This document shows positions 45,813 through 55,139 of a DNA stretch of 64,000 bases, in pieces. A program made the translations under genes and the position numbers. Location of the stretch: NCBI RefSeq assembly GCF_024707125.1, contig NZ_JANQAH010000009.1, forward strand, positions 434,001-498,000. The letters run 5' to 3'. Position 1 is the stretch's first letter. Every line of letters starts with the position of its first letter. The notes under the pieces are model-generated. The model was given only the letters and a program-made list of their open reading frames with translations, searched no databases and was not told the origin of the DNA. The stretch is from Devosia sp. (GTDB lineage Bacteria; Pseudomonadota; Alphaproteobacteria; Rhizobiales; Devosiaceae).

Positions 45813-46733
45813 TCAGAGCGGCGGCAGCGTGGTCGCGGCGGCGGCGCTGATGCGCGCGATCAGGTCTTCGACGCGCTCTTCGCCGCGCCTTTCCTTGAGC
45901 ACATAAATGCCGGCGACATTGATGCGCGGCGGCTCCGACTGTTCCACCTCGAAAAGGCCGCTTTTGGTGAAGGCGTCGCGCATCACATGTGTGTGTGTCA
46001 GAACGGCTTCGGTGGCGAGGGCATAGTCGATGCAGGCGGCGAGCGAGTTCGAGCGGAAGGCATAGTGGGTGCGGTCGAAAACCGTTTCGACCCGCGTGCG
46101 CCGTCGCGAAATATCGAAGAAGCGCTCGTGCCGGCTCTCGGCCAGCGAGCTGATGATCTGCGGATATTCGTTGATCTCGGCGCGATTGCGCGGAACACCG
46201 AGAAGCGGGTGTCCCTGGTGGACGAAATGGGCATTGTAGACCCGGCTCAAGGGGATGAAATCGGTGCCGATGCTGGGATTGAGCCCGTCAATTTCATGCG
46301 CGAGGAAAAGCGAAATATCGCCTGAGAGCATCTGGTCGAGAAGGCGCAGTTGATTGCCGAGGCTAACCTGCACGGGGGCCTTGGGAAATTCGAGCTGATA
46401 GTCGATGACCAGATCCTTGAGAAACATGGCCCACCACGAATAGCCCGAGCCCACCGTGAGCCCCCTTTCAGTGCCGCGCTGCTGGTCGGCAATGGCGCTG
46501 AGCGTATTGTCATAGAGCCGGTTCATCAGCCGCGCATTTTCATAGAGCGTTTCGCCATAGCGGGTCAGCCGCACGCCGCGCGAGGAGCGCTCGAAAAGCG
46601 GTGCACCAATGGTCTCCTCAAGTTTGCGCATGTTGAAGGTGAGGGTGGGCTGGGTAATGAGCAGCGTCGTAGCGCCGCCGCTGAGCGAGCCGGCATCGGC
46701 AACAGCCAGGAACTGGGTGAGCAACTTGTCCAA
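45813..46733 (-). CDS. LysR family transcriptional regulator
   Basis: This 306-residue LTTR has an N-terminal winged helix (LTQFLAVADAGSLSGGATTL, QPTLTFNMRKLEETIGAPLFER) and a substrate-binding effector domain. It is followed in the same direction, 63 bp on, by the D-lactate dehydrogenase-type gene, and is divergent from the carbohydrate ABC operon. It could regulate either. The operators between it and the ABC operon look TetR-type rather than LysR-type, so the downstream gene is the likelier target. Confidence 0.92.
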   Translation of the reverse strand: MDKLLTQFLAVADAGSLSGGATTLLITQPTLTFNMRKLEETIGAPLFERSSRGVRLTRYGETLYENARLMNRLYDNTLSAIADQQRGTERGLTVGSGYSWWAMFLKDLVIDYQLEFPKAPVQVSLGNQLRLLDQMLSGDISLFLAHEIDGLNPSIGTDFIPLSRVYNAHFVHQGHPLLGVPRNRAEINEYPQIISSLAESRHERFFDISRRRTRVETVFDRTHYAFRSNSLAACIDYALATEAVLTHTHVMRDAFTKSGLFEVEQSEPPRINVAGIYVLKERRGEERVEDLIARISAAAATTLPPL

Positions 46734-46993
46734 AACGGCCTCCTCGGCGTGCTGCTATAGATTTGCTCTATAATATGCCGGGCAATTTTGTAGTTTTCCA
46801 GCAGACGATTTTGCGCCACTGTGCGTCAACGACAAAGGCCCCGGCGAGACAGCGCGATGCGCGCCGCCACTGGGCAAACCGGGAGGACAGCGCCAGGACG
46901 AATCGCGCGGCAACAGCTGCCACGGCGCGCTTCAGTCGCAAAAAATCTTCCATACAAGGATTGTTGCTCCGCGGCGGGGTCCTATGGTAAGGG

Positions 46994-47009
46994 GTAACTG
47001 GCTGGTTAT
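46994..47009. promoter_or_regulatory. Operator C (GTAACTGGCTGGTTAT)
   Basis: This distal copy of the shared 16-bp near-palindrome is centred 87 bp upstream of operator D and upstream of the -35 box. The arrangement parallels operators A and B at 24.3 kb. Confidence 0.6.
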
Positions 47010-47051
47010 TTGTGAAGAGAGGTTGGACGCAGAGCGTCAGTCACAGAGGTG

Positions 47052-47082
47052 TTGACAATGCGCTTGATCTGCTCACTGTAGT
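47052..47082 (+). promoter_or_regulatory. Candidate promoter of the carbohydrate ABC operon
   Basis: A consensus -35 TTGACA lies at 47052-47057. The best -10 is weak (TGTAGT, 47077-47082, 19-bp spacer) and runs into operator D, so the bound regulator would block initiation. Confidence 0.45.
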
Positions 47083-47096
47083 AACCGGTTGGTGAT
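47081..47096. promoter_or_regulatory. Operator D (GTAACCGGTTGGTGAT)
   Basis: This proximal copy of the shared motif overlaps the expected -10/start region of the ABC operon, 73 bp before the first gene. It differs from operator A at only three of 16 positions. Confidence 0.62.
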
Positions 47097-47169
47097 TTAG
47101 CGACGGGGAGGTCGCTGGTTCAATTTGCTCCGGAAGGCTGGAGCCTCAACTGTTCATGGGAGGAAACAC

Positions 47170-48462
47170 ATGACTTTTCGTATGGATCGCCGTCAGTTCC
47201 TGATGGGAACTTCGGCTCTTATGGCTGCCGGTGTCGCCGGCATCAGCCCCGCCTGGGCCCAGGCCGCCAATATGCGCCTGATCTTCTGGGGCGGCCAGGG
47301 CCGCGCCGATCGCACTTTTGGCGTCACCGATCTCTTTGAGACGGCAACGGGCAACAAGATCGAAGGCGAATTCCTCGCCTGGAACGATTACTGGCCCAAG
47401 CTTGCCACCCAGACTGCCGGCGGCAACGCCCCCGACATCATCCAGATGGACTACCGCTACATCGTTGAATACGCCAAGCGTAACGCCATTGCCCCGCTCG
47501 ACGAATTCGTCGGCGGCGCTTTGAAGCTGGACGGCTTCGACGAAGACCAGCTCGAAGGCGGCAAGGTCGACGGCAAGCTCTATGGCATCTCGCTCGGCGC
47601 GAACTCGGTGGCGACCCTGGTCAACACCGTGGCCTTCGAGGAAGCCGGCGTCGAGCCCCCGACCAATGACTGGACGCTCGACGACATCATGACCAAGGGT
47701 GAAGCCTTCGCAAAGGCCAATATCCGCAATGGCATGAAGATGATGTCGGACGGCTCCTATACCGAGCCCATGCTCGACAACTGGCTGCGCCAGAAGGGCC
47801 TTGCGCTCTATACCGCTGACGGCAAGCTCGGCTTCGGCGCCGACGAAATGACCGAGTGGTTCAACCTCTGGAAGACCTTCCGCGATGCCGGCGTCATCGT
47901 TGCCCCGGATGCGCAGGCCCTCGACACCGGTCCGCTCGAAACCACCATGCTCGTTTCGGGCAAGTCGGCTCTGATGCCGTCGAACTCGAACCAGCTCGTC
48001 GGCTTCCAGGCTCTCGTGCCCGACAAGCTCGACATGGTCGGCTATCCGCGTCTTGCGGCTGGCGTTGGCGGCGGTCACTACCGCAAGCCCTCGATGTTCT
48101 TCTCGGTCTCGGGCACCTCTGCGGCCAAGGAAAAGGCTGCCGAATTCCTCAGCTTCTTCATCTCGGATCCGGAATCGGCAAAAATTCTCGGCGTCGAGCG
48201 TGGCATTCCCTGCCTGCCCGAAACCCGTGAAATCGTTGCCCCGACCCTCGATGAAGCCAACCAGATCGCGCTGAACTTCGTGGCGAACCTGGGCGACCTC
48301 CTCGGCAAGCTGCCGCCGCCGCCGCCGGCCGCCGCCGGTGAAATCGACCTCTCGCTGCTGCGCGTCATCGGCCAGGAAGTGGCCTTCGGCGCCCGTACGC
48401 CGGAAGATGCCGGTCCGTACTTCGTCTCCGAAGCCACGGCCATTCTCGAACGCGCGAGCTGA
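47170..48462 (+). CDS. Carbohydrate ABC transporter substrate-binding protein (Tat-exported)
   Basis: This 430-residue family 1 extracellular solute-binding protein captures a sugar in the periplasm. The N terminus MDRRQFLMGTSALMAAGVAG is a twin-arginine-type signal with AWAQA as the likely cleavage site. An ATG at 47125 is in frame, but the start at 47170 has GGGAGGAAAC upstream. A PPPPP stretch lies near the C terminus. It heads an operon with two permeases, two oxidoreductases and an ATPase. A stable hairpin follows the gene. The ligand is unknown. Confidence 0.93.
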   Translation: MTFRMDRRQFLMGTSALMAAGVAGISPAWAQAANMRLIFWGGQGRADRTFGVTDLFETATGNKIEGEFLAWNDYWPKLATQTAGGNAPDIIQMDYRYIVEYAKRNAIAPLDEFVGGALKLDGFDEDQLEGGKVDGKLYGISLGANSVATLVNTVAFEEAGVEPPTNDWTLDDIMTKGEAFAKANIRNGMKMMSDGSYTEPMLDNWLRQKGLALYTADGKLGFGADEMTEWFNLWKTFRDAGVIVAPDAQALDTGPLETTMLVSGKSALMPSNSNQLVGFQALVPDKLDMVGYPRLAAGVGGGHYRKPSMFFSVSGTSAAKEKAAEFLSFFISDPESAKILGVERGIPCLPETREIVAPTLDEANQIALNFVANLGDLLGKLPPPPPAAAGEIDLSLLRVIGQEVAFGARTPEDAGPYFVSEATAILERAS

Positions 48463-48474
48463 TCTCTCGCAAAA

Positions 48475-48501
48475 GCCACGCGCCCCATTGGGGTGCGTGG
48501 C
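48475..48501 (+). terminator. Intercistronic hairpin after the binding-protein gene
   Basis: A 12-bp stem gccacgcgcccc/ggggtgcgtggc (one G-T pair) with a 3-nt loop, followed by cgatttt. It is a likely attenuator or mRNA-stabilising structure that raises binding protein over permease levels. Confidence 0.7.
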
Positions 48502-48622
48502 CGATTTTCGGTTTCAAGGGCCGCTGCGCTGCACGGGAATGCCCTTGCACAGTGACACCGGCCGCTACCGGCCCTGCCCTTGTATGACCAGGTGACGAGC
48601 GCCTGGGGAGGACGAGCTAAGC

Positions 48623-49564
48623 ATGACAATGCAACACGTCGCGACGTCGTCGCCGACAGAGGTGGAAAAGCCTTCCGTCTGGCGACGCATCTGGCAACAG
48701 GATGCCCCCGGCTACCTGTTCCTCCTGCCCTGGTTCATCGGCTTTTTCGGGCTGACGCTCGGGCCGATGATCTCCTCGCTCTATCTGAGCTTTACCCATT
48801 TCGACCTGTTGACGGCGCCCCGCTGGGCCGGCGTCGACAACTATGTCCGCATGTTCACCAATGACCCGAAATTCGCCGCCTCCATGCGGGTGACGATGTT
48901 CTTCGTGGTCTTCTCGGTGCCGCTGAAGCTTGCTTTCGCGCTTGGCGTCGCCCTGCTGCTCAATCGCGGCATGAAGGGTCTCACCCTCTATCGCTCGCTG
49001 TTCTATCTGCCGAGCCTTCTGGGCGCTTCGGTCGCCATTGCCATTCTCTGGCGCCAGATCTTTGCCGCCGATGGTCTCGTCAACAAGTTCCTCTCCCTCT
49101 TCGGCATTATCGGGCCGAGCTGGATTTCGAACCCCAATTATTCGCTCTGGACGCTGATCGTGCTCTCGATCTGGCAGTTCGGCTCGCCCATGATCATTTT
49201 CCTCGCTGGCTTGCGCCAGATTCCGCAGGACATGTATGAGGCCGCTTCCCTTGATGGCGCCAGCAAATGGCGCCAGTTCTGGAAGATCACCCTGCCGCTG
49301 CTGACGCCGGTCGTCTTCTTCAACGCGATTATTCAGACGATTGAGGCCTTCAAGAGCTTTACGCCGGCCTTCATCATCTCGGGCGGCACGGGCAATCCGA
49401 TCAATTCGACCCTGTTCTACACCCTCTATCTCTACCAGGAGGCGTTCGGCTTCTTCCGCATGGGCTATGCCTCGGCTCTGGCCTGGGTGCTGCTGGCGCT
49501 GGTCGCCGTCTTTACCGCCTTCTCGTTCCTCACCTCGAAATATTGGGTGCACTACGATGACTGA
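48623..49564 (+). CDS. Sugar ABC transporter permease (MalF-like)
   Basis: This 313-residue inner-membrane permease has six helices. The EAA loop that docks the ATPase is YEAASLDGASKWRQFWKITLPLLTP (in segments, about residues 205-230). The N terminus is cytoplasmic, and the first helix is GYLFLLPWFIGFFGLTLGPM. It overlaps the next permease by 8 bp. It forms the channel with that partner. Confidence 0.95.
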   Translation: MTMQHVATSSPTEVEKPSVWRRIWQQDAPGYLFLLPWFIGFFGLTLGPMISSLYLSFTHFDLLTAPRWAGVDNYVRMFTNDPKFAASMRVTMFFVVFSVPLKLAFALGVALLLNRGMKGLTLYRSLFYLPSLLGASVAIAILWRQIFAADGLVNKFLSLFGIIGPSWISNPNYSLWTLIVLSIWQFGSPMIIFLAGLRQIPQDMYEAASLDGASKWRQFWKITLPLLTPVVFFNAIIQTIEAFKSFTPAFIISGGTGNPINSTLFYTLYLYQEAFGFFRMGYASALAWVLLALVAVFTAFSFLTSKYWVHYDD

Positions 49565-50441
49565 TGCCCCCATGAAATTGACCGTTGTCGGCGCCGAAGC
49601 CCCGATCTGGCGCAAGCGCCTCCTGTCGGTGGTGAGCCATGGGTTGCTGATCGGTGCATCGATCCTGATGCTCTATCCGCTGCTCTGGATGCTCGCGGCC
49701 TCCTTCCGGCCGGAAAACGAGATTTTTACCTCGGCCAGCATCATCCCCTCCTCCTGGAGCATCGATGCCTATATCCGCGGCTGGAACGGGCTGAGGACGT
49801 CTTTCTCGGTCTTCTTCACCAATAGCTTCATCATCTCGACCCTGTCGGTGATCGGCAATGTCTTTGCCTGTTCGCTGGCCGCCTATGCCTTTGCCCGCCT
49901 CGAATTCCGCGGTCGCAAGATCTGGTTCGCGCTGATGCTGATGACGCTGATGCTGCCCTATCAGGTGACGTTGATCCCGCAATATGTGCTGTTCCGCCAG
50001 CTCGGCTGGGTCGACACCTTCCTGCCGCTGGTCGTGCCCCGCTTCCTCGCGGCCGATGCCTTCTTCATCTTCCTCATGGTGCAGTTCTTCCGCGGCATTC
50101 CGCGCGAACTGGATGAAGCTGCGATGATGGACGGCGCCGGACCCTGGCGCATCTATTGGAAGATCATGCTGCCGCTCTCGACCCCGGTCCTGGCGACGGC
50201 TGCCATCTTCACCTTCATCTGGACCTGGGACGACTTCTTCGGCCCCCTGATCTACCTCAACCGGATGAGCGACTACACGGTGATGCTCGGCCTCCGCACT
50301 TTTACGGACTCCACCGGCATGTCGGACTATGGCGGGCTCTTCGCCATGAGCGTCCTCTCCATCGTGCCGATCTTCCTCTTCTTCCTTGTTTTCCAGCGCC
50401 TGCTCATCGAGGGCATCGCGACTACCGGTATGAAGCGTTAA
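49557..50441 (+). CDS. Carbohydrate ABC transporter permease (MalG-like)
   Basis: This 294-residue permease has six membrane helices and an EAA loop (LDEAAMMDGAGPWRIYWKIMLPL). The first in-frame ATG after the partner permease is 49557, overlapping it by 8 bp. An ATG at 49572 is the alternative start. The frame is open further upstream but runs inside the other permease gene. It is followed 4 bp later by the first Gfo/Idh gene. Confidence 0.93.
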   Translation: MTDAPMKLTVVGAEAPIWRKRLLSVVSHGLLIGASILMLYPLLWMLAASFRPENEIFTSASIIPSSWSIDAYIRGWNGLRTSFSVFFTNSFIISTLSVIGNVFACSLAAYAFARLEFRGRKIWFALMLMTLMLPYQVTLIPQYVLFRQLGWVDTFLPLVVPRFLAADAFFIFLMVQFFRGIPRELDEAAMMDGAGPWRIYWKIMLPLSTPVLATAAIFTFIWTWDDFFGPLIYLNRMSDYTVMLGLRTFTDSTGMSDYGGLFAMSVLSIVPIFLFFLVFQRLLIEGIATTGMKR

Positions 50442-50445
50442 GCCT

Positions 50446-51465
50446 ATGTCAGACTTGAAATTCGCCGCCATCGGCATCAACCACGCGCACATCTATGGGC
50501 AGGTCGACTGTCTCAAGCGCGCGGGCGCCCAGTTTGTCGCCTTCCACGCCGTGGAAGACGACCTGGCCGCCACGTTTGGCGCCAAATATCCGGAAGCCAA
50601 GCGTGTTTCCGATCCGCGCGCTATTCTGGAAGACGCGTCCATCCAGATCGTCGTGACTGCCGCCATTCCCGGCGATCGCGCCGATATCTGCCTTGCCGCC
50701 ATGCGCCACGGCAAGGACGTGCTGACCGACAAGCCGGGCATGACTACCCTCGCCCAGCTTGACGAGATCAAGCGCGTGCAGAAGGAAACGGGCCGCATCT
50801 TCTCCGTGCTCTATTCCGAGCATTTTGAAGTGCCCGCCACCGTCGAAGCCGGCAACCTCATCGCCAAGGGCGCCATCGGCGAGGTGATCAATACCGTGGG
50901 CCTTGGGCCGCACTCGCTGCGCCTCAACAACCGTCCGGACTGGTTTTTCACCCGCAATCGCTATGGCGGCATCCTCACCGATATCGCCAGCCACCAATTT
51001 GAACAGTTCCTGTTCTTCTCGAATGCCAATGATGGCGATGTGACCTCTTCGAGCGTCTACAATCGCAACCATCCCCACCGCCCGGGCCTGCAGGATGTGG
51101 GCGACGCCCATGTGCGCACCGAACGCACGACCGGCTATATCCGCGTCGACTGGTTCACGCCGGAAGGCCTGCCCACCTGGGGCGACGGGCGCCTGACCAT
51201 TTTGGGCACCGAGGGCTATATCGAGCTCAGGAAATATGTCGACATCGCCGGCCGTCCCGGTGAGGACCACCTGTTCCTCGTCGACAAGAAAGGCGTGCAG
51301 CATATCGACTGTTCGCAGGTCGACCTGCCTTTCGGCCGCCAGTTCCTCGATGACGTCAGGAACCGCACCGAGACCGCCATGCCGCAGGAACGTTGCTACA
51401 ATGCCATGAAGATGGCGCTGACTGCCCAGGCCAAGGCCGAACAGGGTACGGAGTGGGTGAAATGA
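50446..51465 (+). CDS. Gfo/Idh/MocA family oxidoreductase
   Basis: This 339-residue NAD(P)-binding sugar oxidoreductase has an unusual N terminus, FAAIGINHAHIYGQ, in place of the GxGxxG loop. This sub-family signature occurs in ABC-linked sugar loci. The EKP motif of the family appears as DVLTDKPGMTT. It sits in the carbohydrate ABC operon and overlaps the next oxidoreductase by 4 bp (ATGA). Oxidation or reduction of the imported sugar is inferred from context. Confidence 0.9.
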   Translation: MSDLKFAAIGINHAHIYGQVDCLKRAGAQFVAFHAVEDDLAATFGAKYPEAKRVSDPRAILEDASIQIVVTAAIPGDRADICLAAMRHGKDVLTDKPGMTTLAQLDEIKRVQKETGRIFSVLYSEHFEVPATVEAGNLIAKGAIGEVINTVGLGPHSLRLNNRPDWFFTRNRYGGILTDIASHQFEQFLFFSNANDGDVTSSSVYNRNHPHRPGLQDVGDAHVRTERTTGYIRVDWFTPEGLPTWGDGRLTILGTEGYIELRKYVDIAGRPGEDHLFLVDKKGVQHIDCSQVDLPFGRQFLDDVRNRTETAMPQERCYNAMKMALTAQAKAEQGTEWVK

Positions 51466-52541
51466 GCCGCGTTCTTAACGTCGCCGTCGTCGGTTGCGGC
51501 ATTGGCCGTTCGCACATCGTCGAGGGCTATCTGCCCAACTCGGATAAATTCAAGGTTCTGGCGCTCTGCGATCTCGATCCCGAGCGCCTTGCCAAGATCG
51601 GCGATGAATTCGGCGTCGAACGCCGCATCACCAATTTCGACGACCTCCTCACCATGGACGATATTGACGTGATCGACGTCTGCACCCCGCCGGGCGTGCA
51701 TTTCTCCATGGTCACCAAGGCGCTTGCCGCCGGCAAGCATGTCGTCTGCGAAAAGCCGCTGGTCGGTTCGCTCCAGCAGATCGACGAGATCGTCGAAGCC
51801 GAAAAGTCTGCCAAGGGCAAGCTGATGCCGGTGTTCCAGTATCGCTTCGGCGATGGCATCGAGCAGGCCAAGAAAATCATCGATGCCGGCATTGCCGGAA
51901 AACCCTATGCCGGCACGGTCGAAACCATGTGGCGCCGCGAGGCCCCCTATTATGCGGTGCCCTGGCGCGGCAAGTGGAAGACCGAACTGGGCGGCGTGCT
52001 CATGGGCCATGCCATCCACCCGCATGACATTTTTACTTACCTGATGGGCGACATTTCGCGGGTCTTTGGTCGCGTGGCGACGCGCGTCAACCCAATCGAA
52101 GTGGAAGACACGATCTCCGCTTCGCTTGAAATGAAGAGCGGGGCGCTGGCGAGCCTGACGGCGACTTTGGGTTCGGTGGATGAAATCACCCGTATCCGTC
52201 TGCAGTTCGAAAACGTCACCATCGAGAGCGACCACGCCCCCTATAATCCGGGCAAGGAGCTCTGGAAAATCCTGCCGCGCAATGACGAGGTGAAAGCCAA
52301 GATCGATGCGCTGCTGGCCAATTGGCAGCATGTGCCGAGCCGCTTCCAGACGCAGATGGCGCGGTTCTACGATGCCATCGACGGCAAGATCCCGCTGCCG
52401 GTGACCTCAGCCGACTCGCGTCGCTCGCTTGAACTGGTGACGGCCTTCTATCATTCCTCTTCCACCCACCAGGAGGTCGTTCTGCCCCTGGGCCCCGACC
52501 ACCCGCTCTACCAGAGCTGGGTTCCGGCCGAGTTCCGGTAA
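51462..52541 (+). CDS. Gfo/Idh/MocA family oxidoreductase
   Basis: This 359-residue enzyme has the standard cofactor loop VAVVGCGIGRSHIVEGY and catalytic EKP (HVVCEKPLVGS). The histidine region GGVLMGHAIHPHDIFTYLMGD fits the substrate site of the family. The frame is open from 51393, but the start is the ATG at 51462, coupled to the upstream oxidoreductase. With its neighbour it suggests a two-step redox conversion, for example through a 3-keto intermediate. That is inference. Confidence 0.92.
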   Translation: MSRVLNVAVVGCGIGRSHIVEGYLPNSDKFKVLALCDLDPERLAKIGDEFGVERRITNFDDLLTMDDIDVIDVCTPPGVHFSMVTKALAAGKHVVCEKPLVGSLQQIDEIVEAEKSAKGKLMPVFQYRFGDGIEQAKKIIDAGIAGKPYAGTVETMWRREAPYYAVPWRGKWKTELGGVLMGHAIHPHDIFTYLMGDISRVFGRVATRVNPIEVEDTISASLEMKSGALASLTATLGSVDEITRIRLQFENVTIESDHAPYNPGKELWKILPRNDEVKAKIDALLANWQHVPSRFQTQMARFYDAIDGKIPLPVTSADSRRSLELVTAFYHSSSTHQEVVLPLGPDHPLYQSWVPAEFR

Positions 52542-52558
52542 GATTTAGGAGAACACCC

Positions 52559-53614
<1,056 letters not shown>

Positions 53615-53644
53615 CATCTGCCGTCATCGGAGAAATACCGTGTG

Positions 53645-53672
53645 ATCCCCGCGCAAGCGGGGATTTCCGTTT
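53645..53672 (+). repeat. Half-unit palindromic repeat acting as likely terminator
   Basis: atccccgc/gcggggat stem with a GCAA loop, followed by TTCCGTTTT. The core matches the repeats at 10392 and 22281 but is a single unit. Its position suits termination of the ABC operon. Confidence 0.65.
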
Positions 53673-53720
53673 TGGCGGCTGCCTCCCTCGTGCATAGTGG
53701 CCCCACGAGGAGGATTTCGC

Positions 53721-54533
53721 ATGCCGCAGGTTGTTTCCAAGGATGGCGTCACCATCGGCTATGACGTGACCGGCAACGGGCCGGCCATAATCCTCGTGGC
53801 CGGTGCCACCCAGTATCGGGCGGTGGACCGGGTGACCCCGATACTGATCGGCCTTCTGGCGCAGCATTTTACCGTCATCAGTTTCGACCGGCGCGGTCGC
53901 GGCGACTCGAGCGATCAATGGCCCTATGCCGTGGCGCGAGAAGTGGAGGATATCGCCGCCCTGCTTGAGGTTGCAGGCGGCGAGGCCTTTGTCTTCGGCA
54001 TGTCTTCGGGCGCCGTGCTGGCTCTGGAAGCCGCGGCTGCCATGCCCCGCAAGATCAAGGGTCTGGCGCTCTATGAACCGCCGATCGATCCCAACAGGTC
54101 CAGCGACACCTATCGCGACGAGCACCAGCGGATGGCCATGCAGGCAGCCCAGGGTCGCGCCGCCGAGATGATGAGCGATTTTCTCCTCGACGTCGGCATG
54201 CCCGAGGAGGCGCTGGATGGGTTCAAGGCGAGCCCTGCCTGGCCGGCCTTTGCCGCCGTCGGCCTGACCCTGGAACACGACTACCGCATTCTCGCCGATG
54301 CCCGCGCCGGCGAGACACCGCCCGAGCGCTGGCAGAACGCCATCATGCCGGTGCTGGTGCTCGACGGAGACAAGAGTTTTCACTTCATGGCGGCGGGAGC
54401 CGATTGGGTGGCATCTGGCCTCCACAATGTCGAGCGCATTACCCTGGCCGATCAGAGCCACGAATATGACCCCAATATTCTCGCGCCGTTGCTGACCGTG
54501 TTTTTCCAGCGCGGTTCGGTCCAGGTTCACTAG
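53721..54533 (+). CDS. Alpha/beta fold hydrolase
   Basis: This 270-residue soluble hydrolase has nucleophile elbow VFGMSSGAVLAL (GMSSG, Ser near 96), an oxyanion-region ILVAGATQYRAV and a late catalytic histidine in LADQSHEYDP. The start at 53721 has GAGGAGGA 8 nt upstream. It lies after the sugar operon terminator, so co-regulation is uncertain. The substrate is unknown. Confidence 0.9.
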   Translation: MPQVVSKDGVTIGYDVTGNGPAIILVAGATQYRAVDRVTPILIGLLAQHFTVISFDRRGRGDSSDQWPYAVAREVEDIAALLEVAGGEAFVFGMSSGAVLALEAAAAMPRKIKGLALYEPPIDPNRSSDTYRDEHQRMAMQAAQGRAAEMMSDFLLDVGMPEEALDGFKASPAWPAFAAVGLTLEHDYRILADARAGETPPERWQNAIMPVLVLDGDKSFHFMAAGADWVASGLHNVERITLADQSHEYDPNILAPLLTVFFQRGSVQVH

Positions 54534-55139
54534 GCGGATTTTTTGCCGCTTGGCCGACGGGAACACCAGACCCCTCGCCGTCTGGCCTATGCGCCGACCT
54601 TTCCAACGGGGGCGAAAGGCTCATCCCGACGGAAAAACGCGGGCAAAGCAGCCCGGGGTGGCGAGTTGTAACAATTTTTCGAATTTTCTTGTCTTTCGCC
54701 TGATGCGGAAAATTTGCGGATTTTGTGGTTTTCGGATCATTCCTGCGCGGTTCTGATCGCCTTGCTGGTCATCGCTGCCTGTTAACTCATTGGCATGGTT
54801 GGGTATGAGGGGGAAATGGTGCTGCGCATCGAGTCCTCCATGGGGCGAGTTTGACTGGATTTGACGCAGCTCGACGCCTGTAGCGCGTGGTTTGAAGGCC
54901 ATTGACAAGCTCGGGTTCCGTACATAATCGTTAGTAATCGCAAGAAATCGAAAATAACAAAACGATCTTGCGGCCGCTGCGGGAGCGCGCGGGAGGATAC
55001 GGAAAGTTTTATGGCCAGACTGGTCGCGCCCGGAATGCACCCGGCGCGCGAGGCTGAAAACGCGTCCCTACTTCCCTAAGCGCCTCGCGTTTCGTGGGTT
55101 GACCGGCTGGAGGGCTGGCGACCGGCAAAGGAGGAAAAT
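54534..55139. other. 606-bp intergenic region before the second ABC operon
   Basis: No convincing gene is seen; a 139-codon minus-strand frame looks spurious. The region is locally AT-richer than its surroundings (54660-54760 and 54920-54965). A candidate -35 TTGACA at 54902-54907 is followed by CATAAT or TAATCG at 15-17 bp, which could drive the operon. None of the GTAACC-type operators is present. Confidence 0.5.

Larger units (their letters stand above)
46734..47169. other. 436-bp divergent regulatory region, LysR gene / sugar ABC operon
   Basis: No coding capacity is recognised here. It contains operators C and D, the candidate promoter of the ABC operon and a ribosome site GGGAGGAAAC before 47170. 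The rest, 46734-46993, contains no motif that I can name. Confidence 0.7.

Noticed and set aside
54621-55040. Possible 139-residue minus-strand protein in the 606-bp gap
   Set aside because: No ribosome site or recognisable domain; composition is erratic and it overlaps the likely promoter of the ABC operon.
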